This document shows, in pieces, positions 1 to 7,179 of a stretch of DNA of 64,000 bases (the first letter of the stretch is position 1; each line of letters starts with the position of its first letter). Below the pieces are notes generated by a model. It was not told the origin of the DNA. It did no database searches and worked only from the letters and a program-made list of their open reading frames with translations. Made by a program: the position numbers and the translations under genes. The DNA is from JAGNKE01 sp964583335. GTDB lineage: Bacteria; Pseudomonadota; Alphaproteobacteria; Micavibrionales; Micavibrionaceae. Where the stretch lies: assembly GCA_964583335.1 (NCBI GenBank), contig CAZOVG010000001.1:1-64000 (forward strand), given 5' to 3'.

Positions 1-53
1 ATCGTACCAACGTTACAGTGCGGCTTGTTCCGCTCAAATTTCTCCTTAGCCAT
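1..53 (-). CDS. tuf: Elongation factor Tu, N-terminal fragment cut by the window edge
   Basis: Only the first 17 codons lie in the window, read leftward from an ATG at 51-53. They give MAKEKFERNKPHCNVGT, which matches the almost invariant EF-Tu start. EF-Tu carries aminoacyl-tRNA to the ribosome. A GAGGAG ribosome binding site sits about nine bases upstream. No rpsG or fusA precedes it; the gene begins its own unit divergent from mnmA. The GTP-binding motifs are outside the window. Confidence 0.93.
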   Translation of the reverse strand, partial: MAKEKFERNKPHCNVGT

Positions 54-101
54 CGTCTTTTGCTCCTCGCATCGTGTCTTTAAGAGTCTATACGCCATAA
101 G

Positions 102-120
102 CCCGCTGATGCGGGGTTTT
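102..120 (+). terminator. Hairpin with short T-tract in the tuf-mnmA divergent region
   Basis: A five base-pair CCCGC/GCGGG stem with a TGAT loop is followed on the plus strand by GTTTT. It looks like a small intrinsic terminator, yet no plus-strand gene ends just before it. It may limit stray transcription toward mnmA or form part of the tuf leader. The rest of 54-241 shows no other clear signal. Confidence 0.3.
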
Positions 121-241
121 AAGTCATGACAGTGGTTTAGAAAACAAGCGACGCGCTGTCAACGGGTTTTTTACCCGGGCCGGGGCGGTCCCTTTACACA
201 CAAACTTGTGTTTTGAGACGGAAAATCATACATTCCCGGCC

Positions 242-1387
242 ATGAGCAGTCCGATAAACAGTCTTGGCTTCGACCGCCCCCCGCAGGATACGCGGGTTGT
301 CGTCGCTATGTCGGGCGGCGTAGACTCTTCGGTTGTGGCTGCCCTTCTGCATGAAGAGGGCTATGACGTTGTGGGCGTGACCTTACAACTCTATGACCAA
401 GGCGCCGCTGCGGCTGCCGGAGGCATTGTGCGCTCCAAGACGTGCTGCGCGGGACAGGATATTCAGGATGCCGCGCAGGTGGCGGCCAAGATGGGCTTTC
501 CGCATTATGTACTTAATTATGAAAGCCATTTCAGGGAATCCGTGATCGACGATTTTGCCGACAGTTATCTGAGGGGGGAAACGCCTATTCCCTGCGTCCG
601 GTGCAACCAGACGGTCAAGTTCCGCGATTTGATGAAGGTGGCGCAGGATCTGGGGGCGGCGTGCCTTGCGACGGGGCATTATATCCGGCGGGACACGGCT
701 TCGGACGGGCAGGCGGCGTTGTACAGGGCCGTCGATGGCGGCAAGGATCAGAGCTATTTCCTGTTCGCTACGACGCAGGAACAGCTTGAATTTTTAAGGT
801 TTCCGCTTGGTGCATGGGGGAAAGACGTGACGCGGGCGCATGCGCAGCGGCTGGGCCTTCTGACCGCCGACAAGCCGGACTCGCAGGATATCTGCTTCGT
901 GCCGCACGGGGATTACGCCAAGGTCGTTAAGAAAATCCGGCCCGAGGCGGGCAAGCCGGGCGCAATCGTCCATGCGGACGGGCGCGTTGTCGGGCAGCAC
1001 GAGGGGATCGTTCATTACACGATCGGGCAGCGCAAAGGGCTGGGGATCGGCGGGGGGGTCAGCGACAATAATGAACCGCTTTACGTTCTGGGAATTGATG
1101 CGGCGGCCAACCGGGTAATCGTCGGGCCGAAGGCTGCGCTGGCGCGGACCGTGATGGTGCTGAAAGACTGCAACTGGCTTCTGGACGACCGGGCGCTGCA
1201 AAACCTGGCGATCGGTGTCAAGTTTCGCTCCGTTATGCCACCCGTTTCTGCGCTTTTGTCGGTTTCGGGCGAAATTGCCGAGATTGCGCTTGCGGATGCG
1301 CATTATGGCATTTCACCCGGGCAAGCGGCTGTCTGCTATATCGGCGAGCGTGTGATCGGCGGCGGATGGATCACTGAGACGCGCTGA
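242..1387 (+). CDS. mnmA: tRNA-specific 2-thiouridylase MnmA
   Basis: MnmA uses ATP and a persulfide relay to thiolate U34 of tRNA Lys, Glu and Gln in the cytoplasm. The 381-residue product has the PP-loop SGGVDSS at residues 24-30, the catalytic PCVRCN motif with Cys118, and the second catalytic cysteine in DSQDICF at Cys218. Length is usual for the family. An in-frame TTG at 206 would add twelve residues, but the ATG at 242 lies just before the conserved region and is preferred. The gene is single, followed at once by a strong terminator. Confidence 0.95.
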   Translation: MSSPINSLGFDRPPQDTRVVVAMSGGVDSSVVAALLHEEGYDVVGVTLQLYDQGAAAAAGGIVRSKTCCAGQDIQDAAQVAAKMGFPHYVLNYESHFRESVIDDFADSYLRGETPIPCVRCNQTVKFRDLMKVAQDLGAACLATGHYIRRDTASDGQAALYRAVDGGKDQSYFLFATTQEQLEFLRFPLGAWGKDVTRAHAQRLGLLTADKPDSQDICFVPHGDYAKVVKKIRPEAGKPGAIVHADGRVVGQHEGIVHYTIGQRKGLGIGGGVSDNNEPLYVLGIDAAANRVIVGPKAALARTVMVLKDCNWLLDDRALQNLAIGVKFRSVMPPVSALLSVSGEIAEIALADAHYGISPGQAAVCYIGERVIGGGWITETR

Positions 1388-1402
1388 ACTCTCTCTCAAA
1401 GC

Positions 1403-1431
1403 AAAAGCCCCGTATAACCGGGGCTTTTTTT
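1403..1431 (+). terminator. Intrinsic terminator after mnmA
   Basis: AAAAGCCCCG and CCGGGGCTTTTTT flank a short loop (TATAA) and end in a run of T. It lies 15 bases past the mnmA stop and can also act on the leftward orphan gene ending at 1453, because the stem has A-runs on its other side. Confidence 0.85.
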
Positions 1432-1452
1432 AAAATTCTGCGTTTGTATCGC

Positions 1453-1983
1453 TTAGCGCGTTCCGGGCGCCTTGATGCCCAGAGCCTCATTGACTGCATT
1501 TTCAATTTGCGCCTCGCGGCCTGTCAGCGCCTGCGCGGCCACTCCGGTCTGCCCCTCATTGCGGACATGCGTTACGGTTGCTTCGGCCCCGGCCCGTACG
1601 CCGCCTTCAACGCCTTCTTTGCCAGCGCGCCCAAAGTTTGTCACGAGATTACCCAATCTTTCGTACCATGCGGGACCGTGGGAATCCATCAGTTGCTTGG
1701 TGCTAATGTCCGGGCTTCTGTAGCCTTGATCCTGAGATGCCTGCTCACTGAAGAGGGCGCGGCGAATGTTTCTAACATCAATATCCTCGGGTTTTGTTCT
1801 TCGGCTGGGATCGCTCACATCGGCGTTCATCTGTGCCGCCATTTGCTCGCGCATCATTTTTTCCTGAGCCTTGCCGATCTCAGAAGACAGAAAGCGATCA
1901 AGGTTGGCCGGCTCCATGAAATTGCCGCGCGTTCGCTGGCTCACGTCTACGAACTGAAGTCTTTCTACATCTACTGCTGCCAT
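1453..1983 (-). CDS. Orphan protein, paralogue of the next gene
   Basis: This 176-residue soluble protein is not recognised. Residues 5-45 (VERLQFVDVSQRTRGNFM onward) and a central block (IRRALFSEQASQ then GYRSPDI) match the neighbouring gene at 2041-2442 closely, so the two are a tandem paralogous pair. The remaining C-terminal part is unique, rich in Ala, Gly and Glu and probably helical. There is no signal peptide or membrane segment. A GAGGAAAAG ribosome binding site supports the ATG at 1983. The two genes are co-oriented 57 bases apart and could be co-transcribed. No function is assigned. Confidence 0.75.
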   Translation of the reverse strand: MAAVDVERLQFVDVSQRTRGNFMEPANLDRFLSSEIGKAQEKMMREQMAAQMNADVSDPSRRTKPEDIDVRNIRRALFSEQASQDQGYRSPDISTKQLMDSHGPAWYERLGNLVTNFGRAGKEGVEGGVRAGAEATVTHVRNEGQTGVAAQALTGREAQIENAVNEALGIKAPGTR

Positions 1984-2040
1984 GATCTTTTCCTCATTTT
2001 AAACTTTAATATCAAAAAAAAGCCTTGTTCATCAAAACCA

Positions 2041-2442
2041 TCAAGCCAGCCCGAAGCCCGGCTTGCTTACGGGTGACGGATCGACCATGATGCCCGGCCG
2101 CTGACCGCCCGGACCGTAATTCATGATCAGCTGCGCCTCTGTCATCTTCCCTTCCGGGTTAGGCGCGTTGTTCGCTAAGATATCGGGCTGTCTATATCCC
2201 ATGGTCTGGGACGCCTGTTCGGCGAACAGCGCACGGCGGATGGTGGTTTCGTTCGGCACCACACCTTGGGCACGGATTTGCTCGTTCAGCAGATTCGACT
2301 GCGCTTGCCCCAACTGAGAATCCAGAAAACTCCGCAAATTGTTAGGCGCCATAAAATCGCCGCGAGTCCGGATAGAAACGTCAACAAAATCAAGTGTTTC
2401 TACGTTTACTGTCGGCGTTGGCGTTGTACTCATGTATGCCAT
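2041..2442 (-). CDS. Orphan protein, shorter paralogue
   Basis: About 133 residues, beginning MAYMSTTPTPTVNVETLDF. The ATG at 2442 is chosen because AGGGTG lies six bases upstream; an open frame reaches 2547, but that extension is basic and overlaps an AT-rich stretch. It shares with the preceding-coordinate paralogue the block FVDVSxRTRGxFMxPxNL, and the block IRRALFxEQASQxxGYRxPDI. The tail is rich in Gly and Pro. No domain, signal peptide or membrane segment is recognised. The region upstream to 2460-2520 is AT-rich and probably holds its promoter. Confidence 0.72.
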   Translation of the reverse strand: MAYMSTTPTPTVNVETLDFVDVSIRTRGDFMAPNNLRSFLDSQLGQAQSNLLNEQIRAQGVVPNETTIRRALFAEQASQTMGYRQPDILANNAPNPEGKMTEAQLIMNYGPGGQRPGIMVDPSPVSKPGFGLA

Positions 2443-2634
2443 AATGATCACCCTAGAATTTCTTATACTTTTTTTCCTTACCCTAACTATAGCCAATTTT
2501 TCCGTAATTTTGCAACAAATTGGTTTTTTGAGGCCGCGTCTTGACAAACGCAGCCGAAAAGCTCATTAAGAACCCTTCCGAGCCTGATTTTTGGGCTATT
2601 TTAGCTGGGAGAATGGCTCCCGGCTTAATTCTGG

Positions 2635-2709
2635 GGCTCTGTAGCTCAGCGGTAGAGCAGAGGAATCATAATCCTTTGGTCCGGTGTTCAAATCACCGCA
2701 GAGCCACCA
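2635..2709 (+). tRNA. tRNA-Met (CAT anticodon), probably elongator
   Basis: A full cloverleaf can be drawn: acceptor GGCTCTG/CAGAGCC, D-arm GCTC/GAGC, anticodon stem GAGGA/TCCTT around loop ATCATAA, T-arm CGGTG/CACCG, and encoded CCA. The anticodon is CAT. The GGAATCATAATCC anticodon arm resembles alphaproteobacterial elongator tRNA-Met. tRNA-Ile2, in which C34 becomes lysidine, is the alternative. Confidence 0.93.
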
Positions 2710-2829
2710 TTTTTCTCTCCGCTTTTCGGTCATGACGTAGCACGGTTAAACGAGCACCGGATTGCGTCGGGAGCCTCTGGAAAGGTTATCGAAATTCCTT
2801 GGAGCTATCGCCGTTAAGGCCAGCCTTGA

Positions 2830-5076
2830 TCAAAATTCGAACTTTATGCCTGCTAGAACCGTGAACGGCTTGCCCGGTCTGGCGCCCGCGGGGCGGCGGG
2901 CCGCGACATATTCCTGATCCGTGATGTTGTCGGCCGTCAGGAACAGGCGCGTATTGTCGAGAATCTCATACTCTCCGGCCATATCGACGATGAAGTGCGA
3001 GTCTGTGCCTTGTCCGGCAGGGATCGAGCCCTTTCCGGCCTCCGTACGCATTTCATCGACATATTTTCCGGCCAGGTGAATTTCCCATTTGGGGTGGACG
3101 ACCCCCGCAGAGACATAAAACTGGTGCTCGGGGATATAGGGCAGTTCATCGCCCTCCTCAACCGTGCCCCATTCCTCGAAGTCGCTGACGAAACTGTTCT
3201 GGAATTCGGCACTGGTCCATGTGTAGTTGAAATTCAACGGAAGGCTTACTTCGTTGACGTTCAGCGCGGGCGCAAGGTCATAGCCAAGGCTGAGTTCAAT
3301 TCCGTGCGCGTCCACTTCTCCGGCGTTGAACTGCTCACCGGTACCGGCATCGCAGCCCGAAGAAATCGTGCACTCGCCGAGCAGGTTTGAATAATCGCTA
3401 TAGAAGCCGACCAACTCGGCGCTGAAGACGTCCCGATTATAACGCAGACCGAGTTCGTAATTTATGCTTTCCTCGTTGTCGTTTTCGGCGTTCCCCGGGG
3501 AGGGCGGCGCGAACCCCTTATGCACACCCCCAAAAGCGCTTAGGGAGTCCGTGAAGCTATAGCCCACGCCGAGGCCGGGCACGAAGGCTGTGAGAGTGTT
3601 TGACACCGCATCACCATTGTTACGGTTTTCGCTGCGCAGGTCGATGTGTTCAAAGCGCGCACCAGGGACGAACGTCCAGTCGCCATAAGCAATTTCATCC
3701 AGAACGTAGAGCGCAACCGCTTTCGCGGTTGCATGGGCATTGGTTTGCGAACCCGGCGCGCCAGCGGCTGCCAGTTCCATCACACCGTCGGTGATGCTGT
3801 AGCGATCCTGGTGCTGGAAACGGTCTTCCTTATCGTAGTGATAACGTGCGCCGATTTCGATCTTGTGATCGGTCTCACCGATTTGCGCACGCGTCCCGAG
3901 ATCGGATTGTATTCCGGTGGAGTAATAGGCGCGGTTGTTCGCACGGATGGTGATGTTGTTCGCCGCCGAGCCGTCCAGATCCGTCTCGCCCTTCACGGCG
4001 CTGAGGTGCGCCGCGCTTTCGAGCGCCGGGCCGATCGCGCGCGACACGCCGCCCACGACAACGTTTTGTACTTTATACCAGTTACGCCCGAACTGATTGT
4101 GGTAGAGCGTTGTGGTCACGTCGAACCGCCCGAAATCGGCAAAATGGCGAAGCTGGTATTGCCGATGGTCGGCATCCATGCGGTCCATTTGCGAGCCGGC
4201 GTAGCGGCGGTAGGGGTCGTCGTTGAAGTCTTCCTCAGTCAAGCCGAGATAGGTCTCACGCGAATTCTCATGCGTCGCGCCTATTTTAAATTCAAGTGAC
4301 TGGTAAATTTCCGCCGCGGGGTCGGTGCCGATGCGGAATTTGCCCATGCCGTCCTGAATCGAGTAGCCCGTATCGCCTCCCACAATATCGACCGACTTAA
4401 ACCCGTCGGTGGCTTCGTGTCCGAAATCAAGGACGTATCCGAAGTTGCCGTATGTGTTGCCGTAACGGAACTGGGCGCGGCGCGTATCGTCCGACCCGTA
4501 GCCGAGAACCGCCCTGCCGCTTCTCTCCGACGGTATGGAAGTGCTGATCATGTTTACTGCGCCGCTGGTCGTGCGGGGGCCAAATTTTATTGTGCTGGAG
4601 CCTTTGCGGACCTCGACGCCTTCCATGCGGCTTACGCGAGGGAAATAGTAGGCCGCGGGCGCGGCATAAGGTGCCGGCGCAATCAGAACACCATCTTCCA
4701 TGAGGGTGATGTCCGCGCTGCGATCCGAGCGGCCACCGCGCAGGCCGATATTGGGGCGGTTGCCGTAGCCTTCCTCCTCCTGGAGGTTTACGCCGGGAAC
4801 CTGTCTCAGCACACGGTTGATGTCGGTATAGGCGTTGCGCTCAAGGGTCTGCTGGTCGATAAACTGGGCCGATCCGGTAATGTCCTGAACGTTTTCGGCA
4901 TTGCCGATCACCATGACCCGCTCCATAACAACGCGTTCACGATCCTTTACGCTTTCGCTCTCTGCCTTAGCTTCTTGAATAGGCGCCTCTGCGACTTCCT
5001 CGGCAAAAGCAGTGCTGTGCGGATTGAGATTTATAAGGGCGGCGGCGACAAGCACGGTTTTGAAAGAGGTACGCAT
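2830..5076 (-). CDS. TonB-dependent outer membrane receptor, FecA-like
   Basis: A 748-residue outer membrane transporter for an iron chelate, probably energised by TonB. It starts with a signal peptide ending near AFA/EE (residue 25). The plug domain spans roughly residues 55-170 and contains NIGLRGG, LMEDGVLIAPAP and GAVNMIS-type motifs typical of the ferric citrate receptor subfamily. The beta-barrel follows and ends in the C-terminal Phe (IKFEF) used for outer membrane assembly. The start ATG is 160 bases from tonB, which is divergent, with Fur-box-like sequences between. There is no long N-terminal signalling extension or adjacent FecI/FecR pair, so direct Fur control is the simplest reading. 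The substrate is not determined. Confidence 0.93.
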   Translation of the reverse strand: MRTSFKTVLVAAALINLNPHSTAFAEEVAEAPIQEAKAESESVKDRERVVMERVMVIGNAENVQDITGSAQFIDQQTLERNAYTDINRVLRQVPGVNLQEEEGYGNRPNIGLRGGRSDRSADITLMEDGVLIAPAPYAAPAAYYFPRVSRMEGVEVRKGSSTIKFGPRTTSGAVNMISTSIPSERSGRAVLGYGSDDTRRAQFRYGNTYGNFGYVLDFGHEATDGFKSVDIVGGDTGYSIQDGMGKFRIGTDPAAEIYQSLEFKIGATHENSRETYLGLTEEDFNDDPYRRYAGSQMDRMDADHRQYQLRHFADFGRFDVTTTLYHNQFGRNWYKVQNVVVGGVSRAIGPALESAAHLSAVKGETDLDGSAANNITIRANNRAYYSTGIQSDLGTRAQIGETDHKIEIGARYHYDKEDRFQHQDRYSITDGVMELAAAGAPGSQTNAHATAKAVALYVLDEIAYGDWTFVPGARFEHIDLRSENRNNGDAVSNTLTAFVPGLGVGYSFTDSLSAFGGVHKGFAPPSPGNAENDNEESINYELGLRYNRDVFSAELVGFYSDYSNLLGECTISSGCDAGTGEQFNAGEVDAHGIELSLGYDLAPALNVNEVSLPLNFNYTWTSAEFQNSFVSDFEEWGTVEEGDELPYIPEHQFYVSAGVVHPKWEIHLAGKYVDEMRTEAGKGSIPAGQGTDSHFIVDMAGEYEILDNTRLFLTADNITDQEYVAARRPAGARPGKPFTVLAGIKFEF

Positions 5077-5103
5077 TGAAAAGCCTCGTTTTTTTCTTGT
5101 AAG

Positions 5104-5122
5104 TGAGAATGATTATCATTAT
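5104..5122. promoter_or_regulatory. Fur box upstream of the TonB-dependent receptor
   Basis: TGAGAATGATTATCATTAT closely matches the Fur consensus built from GATAAT repeats. It sits 28 bases before the receptor start, where bound Fur would block transcription. Basis: sequence match plus known Fur biology. Confidence 0.8.
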
Positions 5123-5141
5123 TTTGCAAAACAGTAAGTTT

Positions 5142-5178
5142 GGAATCATTCTCAGTCAAGAGTAATAATCATTCGCAT
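5142..5178. promoter_or_regulatory. Additional Fur-like half sites facing tonB
   Basis: GGAATCATTCTC (5142-5153) and TAATAATCATTCGCAT (5163-5178) are weaker partial matches to the inverted Fur consensus. Together with the box at 5104 they form a cluster in the divergent receptor-tonB promoter region. Confidence 0.55.
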
Positions 5179-5236
5179 AGCACTTGGCGATATTCACCCG
5201 CAGGGGGTTTTCGAAGGCCGGGGCACGGCTCAGCGT

Positions 5237-5920
5237 ATGGAGGCCGGATTACTCCTGTCGCTGCTGCTCCATGCCGTCGCGGTTTATACGCTTCTCGTCT
5301 TTCCGGTGCAGACCGTTACCCTGCCCGCGCTTATCGGCACGCCTCACGCGATTGAGGTGGAGTTCGTGGCGCCCGCGCCCGAGGTGAAGATGCCACCCGC
5401 GCCGCCGGTTATTGCGCCTGAGCCTGTTGAAAGGAAAGCCCCTGCCCCGGTCATTAAGGCCGAAGCCAAAAAGGTCTCTAAAATCGAACACTCTCCTTCA
5501 AAGCCCGATAAGGTCAAGACCCTTCCAGAGCGCCTGAACGCCGTAGAGCCTGCGTCCGCGGCGCTCTCATCCGCCCCGCGTGCGCAGGATTCACCGGCAA
5601 TTTCCGGCTCTTCAGGACCCGCAGCCTCGTCGGGTTCCATCCCGGTCGTCCGCGAGGCGGGCTTAAAGGGCCGCCGGGTCCAGCCGGAGTATCCGTCCCG
5701 CGCTTTGCGATTGCGGCAGGAGGGTGTTGTGCTGTTGCATGTTATGGTTTCCGAAGACGGTTCGCAGCAGAGCGTCAAAATCGTCAAGCCTTCCGGGTAT
5801 GATTTGCTCGACGAAGCCGCACTCAAGGCTGTACAGAAGTGGCGGTTTGAGCCCACGCAGCGCAACGGTCAGGCGATTAAAAGCTGGATCGAGATCCCTG
5901 TAGAATTCAAGATCCGGTGA
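5237..5920 (+). CDS. tonB: Energy transducer TonB
   Basis: TonB links the proton motive force to outer membrane receptors. The 227-residue protein has an N-terminal membrane anchor (about residues 3-25), a Pro/Ala/Lys-rich periplasm-spanning region (about 45-130), and a C-terminal TonB domain with QPEYPSRA and KWRFEPT motifs (about 145-227). The ATG at 5237 has a weak ribosome site, but the upstream in-frame stretch offers no better start. exbB and exbD are not adjacent. The divergent receptor and shared Fur-like sites imply iron-controlled co-expression. Confidence 0.93.
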   Translation: MEAGLLLSLLLHAVAVYTLLVFPVQTVTLPALIGTPHAIEVEFVAPAPEVKMPPAPPVIAPEPVERKAPAPVIKAEAKKVSKIEHSPSKPDKVKTLPERLNAVEPASAALSSAPRAQDSPAISGSSGPAASSGSIPVVREAGLKGRRVQPEYPSRALRLRQEGVVLLHVMVSEDGSQQSVKIVKPSGYDLLDEAALKAVQKWRFEPTQRNGQAIKSWIEIPVEFKIR

Positions 5921-5921
5921 T

Positions 5922-5958
5922 CGGGGATGCCTCCCTAGAGGAACCCCGTTAATTTTTC
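5922..5958 (+). terminator. Intrinsic terminator after tonB
   Basis: CGGGG and CCCCG form the outer stem, CCTC and GAGG the inner stem, and TTAATTTTT follows. It begins two bases past the tonB stop. Confidence 0.75.
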
Positions 5959-6065
5959 CTCGTAAAAACGCCCCTGCGACGAAGGATGTGGACTTTCCGC
6001 GCGTATCACGTAACCTGAGCGAAATCGGGCCGAAGTAGGTTTGTGTTCTAAATTATAGGGTGATG

Positions 6066-7178
6066 ATGCCTAGATTTCTTGTTTTTTTGATCGCTTTCAG
6101 CGTCTTAAGCCTTTCTGCCGAGGCGCAGCGCCCAGGCCCTAAAGGCCCCACCGAGGTTATCGCAAAGATTGTGCGTACGCAGGATTTCTTCGATAGCGTG
6201 GAAGCTCTGGGCACTACCAAGGCCAAAGAAACCATCGTGATTACCGCCGATACGGCGGAAAAGGTTACGGCCATTCATTTTGAGGACGGGCAGACCGTCA
6301 AGCAGGGCGATCTTTTGATCACGCTGGACAAGGGTGAGGAGGAAGCCGCACTTAACGCCGCTCTGGCCTCTCTCGCCGAAGCCAAGGGTGCGTATGAGCG
6401 GGCGCGAACACTTCAGGATAATAACGCCTTGTCCAAGGGCACTTTGCAGGAGCGTCTGGCAACGCTGAAGCAAAACGAAGCCTCGGTCGAAGAAATTAAA
6501 TCCCGAATTGAGAAGCGCGATATCAGGGCGCCGTTCGATGGCATGCTTGGCCTTCGGGAAGTCAGCGTGGGCGCATTGGTGCAGCCCGGGGCCAAGATCA
6601 CCACCCTTGATGATCTTAGCCAGATCAAGGTTGATTTTGACGTGCCTGCGGTGTTTCTCACCAGCCTTAAGCCTGGCATGAGCATTACCGGGCTGGTGCA
6701 AGCCTTCGGCGATCGGACATTTACTGGCGAGGTCCGCACCATCAATACGCAGGTGGACCCCGTAACGCGAACGGTTACGGTGCGGGCCTTCGTTTCCAAC
6801 ACCGATGGCGCTCTGCGGCCCGGACTTCTGATGAGCGTTATCCTCAAGAAAAACTTCCGACAGGCGCTGGTGATTCCCGAGGAGGCTCTGATCAAAAGAG
6901 GAGCCGGCAACTTCGTTTATGTCGTTACGCAGGAGCAAGATAAAATCATCGCGCGGCAAACCCCGATCGAGATCGGCGGGCGGATGCCGGGGTTTTTGGA
7001 AGTTTTGTCGGGCCTGAAGGCGGAAGATAAAATCGTCGTGGACGGAGTCGTTAAGATCAATGACGGGGCGGAGATTGTGGTTCGCGCCGTTGAGGAGGGG
7101 ACGACCCCGCTTGGGGATCTTCTGAAGCAAAACAAGGAGCAGGACGTGGCCCCTCCGGCATCGGAGAAGGGCCCGTAA
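6066..7178 (+). CDS. RND efflux periplasmic adaptor (HlyD/AcrA family)
   Basis: This 370-residue membrane fusion protein bridges an inner membrane RND pump and an outer membrane channel. A signal peptide covers about residues 1-20 (ending near AEA). The split lipoyl domain shows VTAIHFEDGQTVKQGDLL and IRAPFDGMLG, with a coiled hairpin between (about 95-150) and a beta-barrel domain after. Three start codons lie in a row (GTG 6060, ATG 6063, ATG 6066); AGGG at 6057-6060 is best spaced for the ATG at 6066. It is the first gene of a three-gene operon, with one base between its stop and the pump start. Confidence 0.93.
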   Translation: MPRFLVFLIAFSVLSLSAEAQRPGPKGPTEVIAKIVRTQDFFDSVEALGTTKAKETIVITADTAEKVTAIHFEDGQTVKQGDLLITLDKGEEEAALNAALASLAEAKGAYERARTLQDNNALSKGTLQERLATLKQNEASVEEIKSRIEKRDIRAPFDGMLGLREVSVGALVQPGAKITTLDDLSQIKVDFDVPAVFLTSLKPGMSITGLVQAFGDRTFTGEVRTINTQVDPVTRTVTVRAFVSNTDGALRPGLLMSVILKKNFRQALVIPEEALIKRGAGNFVYVVTQEQDKIIARQTPIEIGGRMPGFLEVLSGLKAEDKIVVDGVVKINDGAEIVVRAVEEGTTPLGDLLKQNKEQDVAPPASEKGP

Positions 7179-7179
7179 A

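Noticed and set aside
2041..2547. Longer start for the second orphan paralogue
   Set aside because: The extra residues are not shared with the paralogue and the ATG at 2442 has a better ribosome site.
5140..5387. Possible frameshifted longer TonB N-terminus in the other frames
   Set aside because: The short peptides resemble no TonB start, while the frame from 5237 has a full membrane anchor and runs unbroken.
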